Assembly (NCBI GenBank): GCA_018830105.1
Contig: JAHJTC010000009.1
Location: 1 to 64,000 of the forward strand
Length of the DNA: 64,000 nt
Direction: 5' to 3'
From: Bacteroidota bacterium
GTDB lineage: Bacteria; Bacteroidota; Bacteroidia; Bacteroidales; F082
Shown: positions 55,342 to 64,000 of the stretch, piece by piece
Position numbering within the stretch: position 1 is the stretch's first letter
Layout: the number at the start of each line of letters is the position of its first letter
Program-made: the position numbers and the translations under genes
The notes under the pieces: model-generated
Told to the model about the DNA's origin: nothing
Seen by the model: the letters and a program-made list of their open reading frames with translations, nothing else
The model's database searches: none

Positions 55342-56861
55342 TTGCCTTCAGTGCTATACAAATACCTAATCCAAAGCTGGGAATCCAATTGAGCAGCATT
55401 CTTTATGCCGAACTGGTTAGCCCTCAGTCCGAACAAATGTCGCAGGCAAAATTTCTGATGGATCAAACAGGTGCTTTTGGCAGCCTCCCTATTCCTGATG
55501 ATGTGGTAAGCGGTAATTATTTTTTGCGTGTTTATACCAAATACATGCGCAATATCGGTCCGGAAGCTTATACTTATCTTGCCTTAAAAATTATCAACCC
55601 TGAGCAAGCCTCAACCAGTTATTCCATTGATTCCAGCCTGCTTTTACCGCTTTCACCTATCCCCGAATTGAAAGGCAATAAAATCAGCATTTCAACAGAT
55701 CAAACTCAATACGGAAGAAATGCCAAGGCCATTTTAAGCCTGGATTTTAACCAAAACAGCCAGGATTATATAAAGGCTTCCGTTAGTGTCATTCCTGAGT
55801 TTGCTTTGTATGGCGAACAACTTGAAGGTTCTGGCAAGCGTGCTTTTCAGCAATTGAACTATCCTCCTGAGATGAAGGGACTTTCCATTTCCGGTTTGCT
55901 CAAAAACCAGCAAAATGATTCAGTAATACCCAATAGCAGCATCACGCTGTCCATCATTGGTGAAGGCAGGGACTTTATGGCAACAATGACCGATTCTGCC
56001 GGGAAATACCTGTTCGCTTTGCCCAATTATCAAGGTAGAAGAGATTTGTTTTTGTGCAACGAGAACCAGGCAGATTCTGAAACCAAGTTGCTGATCGATA
56101 ACGATTTTTGTCGTATTCCAGTACAATTGCCCGATACGGTATTCCAGCTCACTGAAGCTGAAAAAGCTGTTGTGCTGAACATGGCAGTTAACAAACAACT
56201 AAAAGACAATTTCGTAACCTATAGTGCCAGTCCAAAAAAGTACAATTCACGTTTTAATACGTATTTTTATGGCACGCCAACCGAAATCGTCCGTATTGGA
56301 AATTATGTGGAATTGCCCAATCTGGAAGAATACTTCAACGAGCTTCCGACATTGGTAAAAGTGAGAAAGCGAATGGGTAAAAAATACTTTAAAGTACTCA
56401 GCAACAATGCTGAAATTCCGCTGTTTGATCCATTAATCCTTATCGACGGGGTTGCCATCGACAATGCGGAAGCCGTATTAGCCCTATCTCCTCAACAACT
56501 CGATCGCATCGAAATCATCAACACTCCATACATTAAAGGTGCTTTTACCTATGGAGGTATAATTCATCTGATTTCCAGCGAAGGTTATTTTGCTAATATT
56601 GACCTGCCAGAAAATGGCTTGTTTCTTGATTTTCAATTTCTTTCCGCTAATCATTTCAAGCTTGATCAAGAGACCGATTCAGCTGAATTTCCTGATGCCA
56701 GAAACACCCTATATTGGAATCCGGACATAACACCAACAGCGAATAATCAGGAACTTGAATTCCAAACACCTTCCACTCCCGGGCGCTATAAGGCGATTAT
56801 TCGGGCTGTTACACACCAAGGCGAATATGTGAGCGGAAGCTTTGTTTTTGAGGTGCGTTGA
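55194..56861 (+). CDS. MG2-like exported protein with C-terminal plug-like domain
   Basis: The 555-residue protein has a signal peptide (1-23, ending LLAQSQ). An N-terminal alpha-2-macroglobulin MG2-like domain follows (about 30-145: FRLFTDRSLYIAGENIAFSA, GNYFLRVYTKYM), then a second beta domain. Residues about 410-470 resemble a TonB-receptor plug (FDPLILIDGVAIDNAEAVL, LDRIEIINTPYIKGAFTYGGI). There is no barrel, so the plug-like part may dock on the receptor of this cluster or be an evolutionary remnant. A short Ig-like end follows (PSTPGRYKAIIRAVTHQGEY). It is the last gene of the cluster. Confidence 0.78.
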   Translation: MKKIRFIPILILSVLILKTGLLAQSQSQFPEVEQFRLFTDRSLYIAGENIAFSAIQIPNPKLGIQLSSILYAELVSPQSEQMSQAKFLMDQTGAFGSLPIPDDVVSGNYFLRVYTKYMRNIGPEAYTYLALKIINPEQASTSYSIDSSLLLPLSPIPELKGNKISISTDQTQYGRNAKAILSLDFNQNSQDYIKASVSVIPEFALYGEQLEGSGKRAFQQLNYPPEMKGLSISGLLKNQQNDSVIPNSSITLSIIGEGRDFMATMTDSAGKYLFALPNYQGRRDLFLCNENQADSETKLLIDNDFCRIPVQLPDTVFQLTEAEKAVVLNMAVNKQLKDNFVTYSASPKKYNSRFNTYFYGTPTEIVRIGNYVELPNLEEYFNELPTLVKVRKRMGKKYFKVLSNNAEIPLFDPLILIDGVAIDNAEAVLALSPQQLDRIEIINTPYIKGAFTYGGIIHLISSEGYFANIDLPENGLFLDFQFLSANHFKLDQETDSAEFPDARNTLYWNPDITPTANNQELEFQTPSTPGRYKAIIRAVTHQGEYVSGSFVFEVR

Positions 56862-56948
56862 GTGCAAGAAAACGGAAAATACACTCAAAAAAGAAATAAG
56901 TTTTTGAGCTTCAGCTTTGATAAAAGCTTGAAACGATTGCGCGCAGAA

Positions 56949-57479
56949 CTAAGGTTTTATCGTTCCTTTAAAAGCTTTACTAAAAGTTTCCCAATCTTGA
57001 TTCTCATAAGCTCCACTGCCAAAATAATGCATCACCGGTTCAAAACTCTGAGGAGGGAAAAAACCGGGAACCACAGTGATGATTTTCATTTCCTCATTCA
57101 TAAACACATAGCTGGGATACGACATTTTTCCGCGCATGAGCGCTTGCGCCAGTTCGTGCGAGCTACGCGATTTTCCGGGATTGGGATTTACAAAAGTACG
57201 ATTGGCATAAACAATAGTATCTGATCGTTCTGCATCGAACTTTACCATATAAAAGTTGTCCTGCATAAAAGCAGCAACCTCAGGATGAGCAAAAGTTTCC
57301 TTGTCCATTTTTTTGCACCAGCCACACCAATCGGTGTACATGTCAATAAACACCTTTTTGGGTTCAGTTTTCATTTTTTGAGCGGTCTCTTCAAAGCTCA
57401 GCCAATCAATTTTAGTGTCTTGGGCCGATACCGGATACAAAACCAGAATCAACAGGCTTAGTGCTAACAGGTATTTCAT
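56949..57479 (-). CDS. Exported thioredoxin-family protein
   Basis: The 176-residue periplasmic protein has a signal peptide (1-19, ending PVSAQ) and a thioredoxin fold with the active site WCGWC (Cys52 and Cys55). The cis-Pro motif is SYPSYVFM. The CGWC centre and the YTDWCGWCKKMD context resemble the thioredoxin_7/DUF255-type group that reduces or rearranges periplasmic disulfides. It lies 16 nt after smpB on the same strand and is probably co-transcribed. Confidence 0.9.
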   Translation of the reverse strand: MKYLLALSLLILVLYPVSAQDTKIDWLSFEETAQKMKTEPKKVFIDMYTDWCGWCKKMDKETFAHPEVAAFMQDNFYMVKFDAERSDTIVYANRTFVNPNPGKSRSSHELAQALMRGKMSYPSYVFMNEEMKIITVVPGFFPPQSFEPVMHYFGSGAYENQDWETFSKAFKGTIKP

Positions 57480-57495
57480 AATGGTGTAGTATTTA

Positions 57496-57948
57496 TTAGA
57501 AGTGCTTTAGGCGATCGAGTTCGCGTTTTGTGTCCTTTTTCTTAAGATCCTCGCGTTTGTCGTAATGATGTTTCCCTTTTGCAAGAGCAATTTCAAGCTT
57601 GGCCAATCCCTTTCCGTTGATAAAAAGACTTACCGGTACAATGGTAAAGCCCTTTTCGTTTACCTTCGTACGTAACTTCTTTAATTCGCGTGCATTAAGT
57701 AACAATTTGCGGTCGCGCTTGGGCTCATGGTTGTAAATTGTTCCCATGGTATACTCGGCAATATGCATTTCACGCACAAATAATTCGTTGCCCACAAAAG
57801 AACAAAAAGACTCATTCAAATTCGCCTTCCCCTGCCGGATTGATTTAATCTCGGTTCCGGTAAGCACGATTCCCGCCACCAGCTTGTCTTCGAGGAAGTA
57901 TTCAAAACTGGCACGTTTGTTTTTTATACGTATCGTCTGTGTCTTCAT
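57496..57948 (-). CDS. smpB: SsrA-binding protein SmpB
   Basis: SmpB delivers tmRNA to stalled ribosomes. The 150-residue protein has the oligonucleotide-binding core ([56 protein letters not shown]) and the C-terminal tail ([22 protein letters not shown]) that reads as decoding-site helix. Length is normal. No tmRNA gene was seen nearby. Confidence 0.97.
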   Translation of the reverse strand: MKTQTIRIKNKRASFEYFLEDKLVAGIVLTGTEIKSIRQGKANLNESFCSFVGNELFVREMHIAEYTMGTIYNHEPKRDRKLLLNARELKKLRTKVNEKGFTIVPVSLFINGKGLAKLEIALAKGKHHYDKREDLKKKDTKRELDRLKHF

Positions 57949-58151
57949 TTGATCGGCAAAAATACGACAAAACTATCAGCTAGCAGATGTCAATTATTAA
58001 TGTTAGGCCATTGATTATAAGAAGTAGTGTCAGCGCTAAAACTTCAATTTCTTCATAATGCTTGCCAGAAAAAATCAAATTGACCCTTCGGGACTAAGTT
58101 TTTTATTACTTCACAAACACCCTGCCTTATAAACAAGCACCTGTTAAAATG

Positions 58152-58184
58152 AACTGTTCCGGAAAAATCAATCCCGGAACAGTT
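58152..58184 (-). terminator. Hairpin after the prohibitin-like gene
   Basis: AACTGTTCCGG (58152-58162) and CCGGAACAGTT (58174-58184) form an 11-bp stem. On the minus strand it is followed by CATTTTAAC, a weak T-run, so termination is probable but not certain. Confidence 0.6.
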
Positions 58185-58209
58185 TAAAAAATCTATAGAT
58201 CGAAAAATT

Positions 58210-59049
58210 TTATTTATTATCTCCCAAAATAATCGGCATGCCGTCACCCGTATTACCAATAATTACCACTTTAGCATTCGGAGATTCTGCAAGCTTCAGG
58301 GTTGCATTTATTCCCTTCTCACGCAGAATTGATTCTGTAATACTTGCGCTCAAAATTTTATTGGCCTTGGCCTTACCTTCAGCATCAATGCGCTGGCGCT
58401 CAGCTTCCTGCTCAGCCTTTTCGAGCTTAAATTCATATTCCAATGCTTCCTGCTCCTGTTTAAGCTTGCTTTCGATGGCTGTTTTGATGGTCGGTGGAAG
58501 CGTAATCGAACGAATCAGCACCTGATTGAGCTGAACATATTTTTCGTCGAGCAACTTCTTTGTTTCATCAAAAATCTCAATCTGAATGGCATCACGTTTG
58601 GTTGAATAAATCTGCTCCGGCGTGTAACGCCCAACCACCGAACGTGCTGCTGATCTTAGTGAAGGAATCACCACGCGGCGCATATAATCCGTTCCAATCT
58701 GTGAATGTAAAAAACCTAATTGACTCCAACTGGGCTGATACCAGGCCGAAAAATCAACCCTGATTTCCAATCCGTTAGATGATAAAACATTCATTTCTTC
58801 GGCTACTTCCTGCTGACGAGTTTCATAAAGGTACATGGAATTCCAGGGAGCCAGAAAATGAAACCCTTCTTTGTAAGTCACTTCGGTGTCAACACCACCC
58901 GCGAACAATTTAAACAACACACCTCCGTGGCCTGCCGGGATAGTCACTGTCATTCTGCTCCAGAAAATGATTAACAATAATACCGCACCAACAATGAGGG
59001 CTATCGGTAAAATCTTTTTAAAATTGAATTCTTCTTGTTGCTGATTCAT
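58210..59049 (-). CDS. Prohibitin-like SPFH-domain membrane protein
   Basis: The 279-residue protein has one N-terminal membrane helix (about 12-30, ILPIALIVGAVLLLIIFW). The SPFH/band 7 domain follows (about 30-215: VTIPAGHGGVLFKLFAGGVDTEV, EGFHFLAPWNSMYLYETRQQE, RSAARSVVGRYTPEQIYSTKRDAI). A charged coiled-coil (about 195-245, LKQEQEALEYEFKLEKAEQEAERQRI) helps build ring oligomers. This matches bacterial prohibitins, which organise membrane domains or chaperone membrane proteases such as FtsH. Its start overlaps the preceding TolB-like gene by 32 nt. Confidence 0.93.
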   Translation of the reverse strand: MNQQQEEFNFKKILPIALIVGAVLLLIIFWSRMTVTIPAGHGGVLFKLFAGGVDTEVTYKEGFHFLAPWNSMYLYETRQQEVAEEMNVLSSNGLEIRVDFSAWYQPSWSQLGFLHSQIGTDYMRRVVIPSLRSAARSVVGRYTPEQIYSTKRDAIQIEIFDETKKLLDEKYVQLNQVLIRSITLPPTIKTAIESKLKQEQEALEYEFKLEKAEQEAERQRIDAEGKAKANKILSASITESILREKGINATLKLAESPNAKVVIIGNTGDGMPIILGDNK

Positions 59050-59944
59050 GGTTTAAATTTTTAATATTAACATGATTTTGAACACTTTGTTCATCTAGAT
59101 AAATTCGTAATAATTGGGTTCTGTTTGTGGAAGTTTGCTGCAAGAGCAACAATTGATCGTGTCCGTTTATCCTGCTCGGCCTGGACAATTTCGTTGTGCT
59201 GCTAAACAAAACCTTTAAATCGGTGCCATCTTTTCTGCTGCTTAACACATAGTTAAATTGCTTTCCTTCTCCCACAAATATTAGTCGGTAATCACTTTCC
59301 GTCCAGCAGGCATCACGCAGAGCCAGCGTATCGCTTTTGATCAAACCGTAAAATGCTCCATACCAATGATATAGTGCTATTTCTGTATCTTTATCCTGAG
59401 CTCTGGTACAACTGATCAACTCATCCGAAGGTGACCATTGAGGATTTTGGCAGTTTTTGGTCAAATCAAGCTCATTGAGGTTATGATAAACAAAATCATA
59501 AGTAAATAAACTACTGTTTTGCTGATTTGCTCGCATGCCTTCAAAGAGCAATAGATTTCCACTGTGGTTATATACCGGATAAGCCGCAGAAACATCGCGG
59601 TCAGCTAAAAGGTACTGCCAGTTTTGGCCATCCAGCCGATACAACTGCCCGTTTTCTGCCGAACTAGCAATCAGTTTTTCTGGATTTCTGTCCCAATTGG
59701 CCGATTGCAATGCCCCATTTGTAAATCCCGGCTTAAGGAGTTTCGATTTCCCGGGTTCAAGAATGAATAAGGTATTGCGTTCATTTATTTCGCTCACAAC
59801 AAGCACTTTATTCGCCTCAACATCGAAAACGGCCTGTTGCACATTCCATCTGTCATTCAGCAAAGTATCGACACGAATGCCTGATTTTTGCTGTGCAAAA
59901 ACGGATGAAACAAGCATAAGACTACATAATGTGAGCCACCTCAT
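59018..59944 (-). CDS. TolB-like beta-propeller protein, exported
   Basis: I start at the second Met (59944, MRWLTLCSLMLVSSVFAQ), giving a good signal peptide and 308 residues; an upstream Met (59965) adds seven. Repeated blades with PD40/TolB-like wording are visible (LQSANWDRNPEKLIASSAENGQLY, VSAAYPVYNHSGNLLLFEGM, NPQWSPSDELISCTRA, ALRDACWTESDYRLIFVGEG). That suggests a six-bladed propeller in the periplasm. No enzyme domain follows. The 3' end overlaps the prohibitin-like gene by 32 nt, an unusually long overlap that implies coupled translation. Confidence 0.75.
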   Translation of the reverse strand: MRWLTLCSLMLVSSVFAQQKSGIRVDTLLNDRWNVQQAVFDVEANKVLVVSEINERNTLFILEPGKSKLLKPGFTNGALQSANWDRNPEKLIASSAENGQLYRLDGQNWQYLLADRDVSAAYPVYNHSGNLLLFEGMRANQQNSSLFTYDFVYHNLNELDLTKNCQNPQWSPSDELISCTRAQDKDTEIALYHWYGAFYGLIKSDTLALRDACWTESDYRLIFVGEGKQFNYVLSSRKDGTDLKVLFSSTTKLSRPSRINGHDQLLLLQQTSTNRTQLLRIYLDEQSVQNHVNIKNLNHESATRRIQF

Positions 59945-60016
59945 GCGACAAAGATACTGCTTCAATTCAAGCTAACCTAATGACTGAAAGACTGCCCAAA
60001 AAACTTAAAACAAGCA

Positions 60017-61915
60017 CTAAACCCGCCCTTCGATTATTTCCTCCACAATCTCAGGATCAAGTAAGGTAGTGGTATCTCCGAAATTGCTATCATTCCCTTC
60101 AGCAATTTTACGCAATATCCGTCGCATGATTTTGCCTGATCTGGTTTTTGGAAGCCCGCTAACAATTTGTATCTTATCGGGCTTAGCAAATCCCCCGATG
60201 AGTTTGCTCACCGTAAGCAGCACAGACTGTTTGATACCTTCTTCGCCGCCGGTACTGAAATCAGTACAAACCACATAGGCATAAATTCCCTGTCCTTTGA
60301 TATCGTGCGGATAACCTACTACTGCTGACTCGCTCACCAGCGGATGCTCATTGATCGCATTCTCTATTTCGGCTGTACCCATTCTATGGCCTGAAACATT
60401 TATTACATCATCCACCCGACCAAGAATCCGATAGTAGCCGTCCTCATCACGTTTTACGCCATCGCCGGTGAAATACATATTTCTGTATGTGGAGAAATAA
60501 GTCTGAACAAAGCGTTCGTGATCACCCCATATTGTGCGGGCAATTCCGGGCCAGGGGAACTTGATACATAAATTACCTTCCACGCTATTGCCGGTTAGCT
60601 CTTTGCCTTCAGGATCAATAATCACAGGTTGAATTCCCATAAGCGGTAAGGTGGCGTAGGATGGTTTGGTAGGTGTAATACCCGCCAAAGGACTGATCAT
60701 CATGCCCCCGGTTTCGGTCTGCCACCAGGTATCAACAATGGGGCAACGATTTTTTCCAATATGATCATGATACCAGTGCCAGGCCTCTTCGTTGATAGGC
60801 TCACCAACCGTTCCAAGCACTTTAAGACTCGTCAGGTGTTTTCCGTCGAGCCATTCCATTCCCATGGCCATTAATGAACGAATTGCTGTTGGCGCCGTAT
60901 AAAATTGATTTACCTGATGTTTATCCACGATTTCCCAATAGCGGCCGGCATCGGGAAATGTAGGAATTCCTTCAAACATCAGGCTGGTAGCGCCATTAAG
61001 CAGAGGTCCGTAAACCAGATAACTGTGGCCGGTAATCCAGCCAATATCGGCACTACAGAAATACACATCGCCATCGCCATATTGGAACACATTCCTGAAA
61101 GTGTAAGCCGTATAAACCATATAACCTGCCGTGGTGTGCACCAATCCTTTAGGCTTGCCGGTTGAACCGCTGGTGTACAGGATAAAAAGCGGATCTTCGG
61201 CATCCATAAGTTCGGCTTGGTTTTCGGTGGAAACTCCCGCCACAAAATCGTCCCACCAGATATCACGCTTGTCTTTCATGGTGACTGCTTCACCGGTACG
61301 TTTTAGCACAACGGCCTGATGCACACAGCTGCATGATTCCATAGCTTCGTCGGCAATTTTTTTCAATGGAATGGTTTTGTTTCCTCTAAAGCCGCCATCT
61401 GCAGTGATCAGTATAGTAGCACCTGCATCCAACATGCGATCTGCCAGCGACTGTGCCGAAAATCCGGCAAAAACAATGGAGTGAATGGCTCCAATTCTGG
61501 CGCAGGCCAGCATGGCAATAACTAACTCAGGAACCATCGGAAGATAAATTCCAACCCTGTCGCCTTTTTTTACACCAGCACGCAAAAGTGCATTCGAAAA
61601 ACGTTTCACTTCTACGAACAACTCCTGGTAGGTTAATTCACGAATGTCTTCGCCCGGATCATTGGGCTCCCAAATGATGGCTTTTTGATTGGCACGGTAA
61701 AACAGATGACGCTCGAAAATATTTTCAGTGATATTCAATTTGGCATCCTTATACCATTTGACATCTGCCTTTTCAAAATCCCAATCAAGCACACAATCCC
61801 ACTTTTTGCGCCAGAAAAAACTATCGGCCACATGTGCCCAAAATCCTGTTGGATTTGTTACACTTTTTTGATATTCAAAGATATATCCTCCTAAAGTTGA
61901 AATACGTGGTACCAT
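60017..61915 (-). CDS. acs: Acetyl-CoA synthetase (AMP-forming)
   Basis: Acs activates acetate to acetyl-CoA through acetyl-AMP. I start at MVPRISTLGGYIF (61915), giving 632 residues, the usual length. The upstream extension is untypical. Motifs: YTSGSTGKPKGLVHT (P-loop-like A3), WWQTETGG, YFTGDGVKRDEDGYYRILGRVDDVINVSGHR (A7/A8) and the acetylation-regulated Lys in TRSGKIMRRILRKI. It is alone between the TolB-like gene and a TonB receptor gene. Confidence 0.95.
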   Translation of the reverse strand: MVPRISTLGGYIFEYQKSVTNPTGFWAHVADSFFWRKKWDCVLDWDFEKADVKWYKDAKLNITENIFERHLFYRANQKAIIWEPNDPGEDIRELTYQELFVEVKRFSNALLRAGVKKGDRVGIYLPMVPELVIAMLACARIGAIHSIVFAGFSAQSLADRMLDAGATILITADGGFRGNKTIPLKKIADEAMESCSCVHQAVVLKRTGEAVTMKDKRDIWWDDFVAGVSTENQAELMDAEDPLFILYTSGSTGKPKGLVHTTAGYMVYTAYTFRNVFQYGDGDVYFCSADIGWITGHSYLVYGPLLNGATSLMFEGIPTFPDAGRYWEIVDKHQVNQFYTAPTAIRSLMAMGMEWLDGKHLTSLKVLGTVGEPINEEAWHWYHDHIGKNRCPIVDTWWQTETGGMMISPLAGITPTKPSYATLPLMGIQPVIIDPEGKELTGNSVEGNLCIKFPWPGIARTIWGDHERFVQTYFSTYRNMYFTGDGVKRDEDGYYRILGRVDDVINVSGHRMGTAEIENAINEHPLVSESAVVGYPHDIKGQGIYAYVVCTDFSTGGEEGIKQSVLLTVSKLIGGFAKPDKIQIVSGLPKTRSGKIMRRILRKIAEGNDSNFGDTTTLLDPEIVEEIIEGRV

Positions 61916-62108
61916 ATTGATTGATTTTAAATTGGTGATTACGCTCCCCAAAACAAGACAATGAACAGCAAGGGGAATGTTATAATTTTCGCTAAAATAC
62001 AAAAAAACCAACCCATTCTACTTTTCAAGCGACACCACTCAAATGAGTCTGGATCAATCCTATTTATTAGCGACAGTGTTTTTTATTTCCACCAAACAAA
62101 AAATGTCA

Positions 62109-62144
62109 AACCGAAAAACGGTTGGCTTTCACCTATTTTCGGTT
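62109..62144 (-). terminator. Probable terminator of the TonB receptor at the right edge
   Basis: AACCGAAAA (62109-62117) pairs with TTTTCGGTT (62136-62144). On the minus strand the stem is followed by TGACATTTTTTG. It lies 25 nt after the receptor stop and upstream of acs. Confidence 0.6.
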
Positions 62145-62168
62145 CGACACTTGCCTGAAACTTATTGC

Positions 62169-64000
62169 TTAAAATTCTACAGCAATGCCAAAAACAGCAT
62201 GCAGTAAGGCTTGTGGGAAATAACCATCCATGGTGTATTCTTCCTGCTCATAAACATATTGATAAATCCATCCATTGGTTTCATACCAAGTGCTGGTCAG
62301 GTTATTCAACTGAAGTTTAATTTCAAGACGCCTGAATAACGACTGTGATACCTCATAACGAATATTAGCATTGGTCACCAGATAAGGATCAAGGCTTCGA
62401 TCCTTGTTGGAGGTATTATCCAAATATTGCCGGCTTACATAACTGCCAGTCAGATCGATTGCCATTCCATCAAATGGCCTCACACCCAAAGTGAAACCAC
62501 CAACCACTGCCGGCGAAAAGGAAATATCTGTTGTGCCTAACTCATAAGCATATTGATAAGGTTCATTTTCAGGATCATCCCAGTAACTCCAATTATCCAC
62601 AAAATGGGTATAGTTTAAAATCTTATTGGCGCTCAGGCTGAGGTGTCCACCAACGGAAATCATCCTGCTGAAGCTGTAATCAATGCTGTTTTCAATTCCC
62701 AGTCTGTAACTTTCGGGTACATTCGTCATGATGGCTGCACCCACATTGTTTATTTTTCCGGTAAGCACCAATTGGTCGTTGTAATCCATAAAATAAACAT
62801 TAGAATTTACCCTGAGTTTTTGACTCTTAAAACTATACCCTGCTTCAAGATTGACCAACTGCTCATGTGTAATCTTCTGCCCGGGATCAGCATCGCGATA
62901 GACCGAACGATTAGGTTCGCGATGCGAAACGGCTATTGAAACATAAGCCTGATTGCGCTTATTGATGGTATAAAACAAACCTGCTTTGGGATTAAAGAAA
63001 TCGAACGTATGTTCCTGACTGATATCCCTGAGGTCGTCGTGTATTCCACTAATTTTGTAGTCAATGTGACGGTATTGCAGATCAATAAATGCGTTCAGGG
63101 CTTCATTCATGGTAAACAGACTCTTCAGATAGACATTATAATCTGTTTTCAAACCCTTATTTGTGTACCAAGGCTTGTCGTTCAGGCTTTCGGAAGCGTA
63201 TTGTGCCCAGCTTATATAACCAAAATGGTCGCCATCATAGTGGTTCCAACCTGCTCCTAAAGTACTGCTGAAGCGTCCTTTCTGGTGCTGGAGCGCAAGA
63301 TTAAACCCATAAAAGCTGTTATCAAGCCATTTCTGCTGTATGAGATCGGTACGCCTGATTGTATCCAAACCAATCACTACATTCGGAAGCGCATATTCAC
63401 TGAATTTTCTTTGATTTTTCCAACTTTCGTAGTATCCACGGCCTTTCGTGAGAAATGCAGCTCCGCTCAATTGAAATTGATTATTGAATTGGTGTGCCAA
63501 ATGCAGTTGGTAATAATCCTGCTGGTAGTTATCGGTCTGATTTTTATAATAGCCGATCAATTTTTTTTCGCTGTTAAACATTTCACCCGATGGATTATAA
63601 CGCCTTCCGGAGGCTGTTTTCAGACTGTCTTTAGGCACGCCATTCCAGGCCTGATAGGTTGCTTCTTTACCACTTGTAGCAATTATTTTGATCAAGGTTT
63701 GGGCATTTGACCACGAAGCTGAAAGGTAATACGATTTCAGATCAGACCAGCCCCGATCCACATAACCATCGGAAGTAATCCTGCTCAAGCGACCATTAAG
63801 TGCAAAGCCCTGCTTGCTTCGGCCGGTAGAAAAATTCAGGCTGTTTCTATAAGTATTAAACGATCCCACATTCGACTCATAACGAGCAAACGCCTTATCA
63901 GAGGGTGCATCAGTTTTGATATTCAGGCTGGCACCAAAAGCCGCTGCACCATTAGCCGAAGTTCCAACACCGCGCTGAATATGAATATTATCCACCGAAG
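62169..64000 (-). CDS. TonB-dependent receptor, C-terminal part (runs off the window)
   Basis: About 610 residues are visible; the signal peptide and most of the plug lie beyond 64000. The visible part begins inside the plug (NIHIQRGVGTSANGAAAFGASLNIKT), the position of the usual ERG...G motif, and contains the full barrel ending in AVFGIAVEF. The wording GVGTSANGAAAFGASLNI and the barrel phrases (NPKAGLFYTINKRNQAYVSIAVSHREPNR, LVNLEAGYSFKSQKL) are those of FecA/siderophore-type receptors. Iron-chelate uptake is likely, though not certain. A probable terminator follows the stop. Confidence 0.85.
   Translation of the reverse strand, partial: SVDNIHIQRGVGTSANGAAAFGASLNIKTDAPSDKAFARYESNVGSFNTYRNSLNFSTGRSKQGFALNGRLSRITSDGYVDRGWSDLKSYYLSASWSNAQTLIKIIATSGKEATYQAWNGVPKDSLKTASGRRYNPSGEMFNSEKKLIGYYKNQTDNYQQDYYQLHLAHQFNNQFQLSGAAFLTKGRGYYESWKNQRKFSEYALPNVVIGLDTIRRTDLIQQKWLDNSFYGFNLALQHQKGRFSSTLGAGWNHYDGDHFGYISWAQYASESLNDKPWYTNKGLKTDYNVYLKSLFTMNEALNAFIDLQYRHIDYKISGIHDDLRDISQEHTFDFFNPKAGLFYTINKRNQAYVSIAVSHREPNRSVYRDADPGQKITHEQLVNLEAGYSFKSQKLRVNSNVYFMDYNDQLVLTGKINNVGAAIMTNVPESYRLGIENSIDYSFSRMISVGGHLSLSANKILNYTHFVDNWSYWDDPENEPYQYAYELGTTDISFSPAVVGGFTLGVRPFDGMAIDLTGSYVSRQYLDNTSNKDRSLDPYLVTNANIRYEVSQSLFRRLEIKLQLNNLTSTWYETNGWIYQYVYEQEEYTMDGYFPQALLHAVFGIAVEF

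Noticed and set aside
56862..57224. 120-codon plus-strand frame after the MG2-like gene
   Set aside because: Most of it is antisense to the thioredoxin-like gene, whose WCGWC motif and signal peptide are convincing.
61916..62011. 32-residue extension of acetyl-CoA synthetase
   Set aside because: Unlike the family N-terminus; MVPRIS gives the normal length.
61961..62158. 65-codon frame upstream of acs
   Set aside because: No recognisable content; it covers the terminator-like hairpin and probable promoter region.
1..64000. CRISPR array, rRNA genes, insertion sequence with transposase, intact prophage
   Set aside because: No regularly spaced short repeats, rRNA stretches or transposase motifs were seen; only remnants of phage-related genes occur at the left end.

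Overview
The window is chromosomal DNA from a member of the Bacteroidota. Four things support this: the block rpsU - Xer recombinase - hpf - four tRNAs - tuf - tRNA-Trp - secE - nusG - rplKAJL - rpoBC; promoters matching the Bacteroidota consensus (TTG, about 19-20 nt, TAnnTTTG); SusC/SusD-type and other TonB-dependent receptors; and three large exported proteins ending in type IX secretion (T9SS) sorting domains. I cannot name the genus.

Layout. (1) 1-2.75 kb is an AT-rich, decaying accessory region: remnants of a BRO/DinD-type gene and a RhuM-type gene, two orphan genes, and a pair of structured direct repeats flanking one of them. (2) 2.9-5.5 kb holds a minus-strand tRNA-Val and a dipeptidyl-peptidase IV-like exopeptidase. 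(3) 5.5-21 kb is the translation/transcription core listed above, with strong hairpins between tuf and tRNA-Trp, rplL and rpoB, and rpoB and rpoC, ending with a DUF3467 gene. (4) 21-24.9 kb, minus strand: thiol peroxidase, a haem-type TonB receptor and an unknown protein. (5) 25-34.6 kb, plus strand: a LacI regulator overlapping susC, then susD, a LamG/T9SS protein and a LamG + PNGase F-like + T9SS protein. A convergent gingipain-like C25 protease follows. This looks like a locus for glycoproteins rather than free polysaccharide, since no glycoside hydrolase is present. (6) 38.4-46 kb: a helical protein of unknown function, guaA, a five-LysM/periplasmic-binding-like fusion, a MORN-type lipoprotein and small envelope proteins. 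(7) 46-49 kb: a His-rich membrane protein and a TonB receptor with a Cys pair in its plug, probably for metal uptake. (8) 49-57 kb: a cluster of an exported protein, an STN-type TonB receptor, two DUF4249 lipoproteins and an MG2/plug-like protein. It carries an exact-period 1430-bp tandem duplication that leaves two DUF4249 paralogues and an in-frame chimeric mini-ORF. (9) 57-64 kb, minus strand: thioredoxin-like protein, smpB, a prohibitin-like protein, a TolB-like protein, acetyl-CoA synthetase and a TonB receptor cut by the window edge.

The two most interesting systems are the LacI-SusCD-LamG-PNGase F-like locus with its neighbouring C25 protease, and the duplicated TonB-receptor/DUF4249 cluster. 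All family calls come from reading the sequence and remembered family motifs; no search was run.
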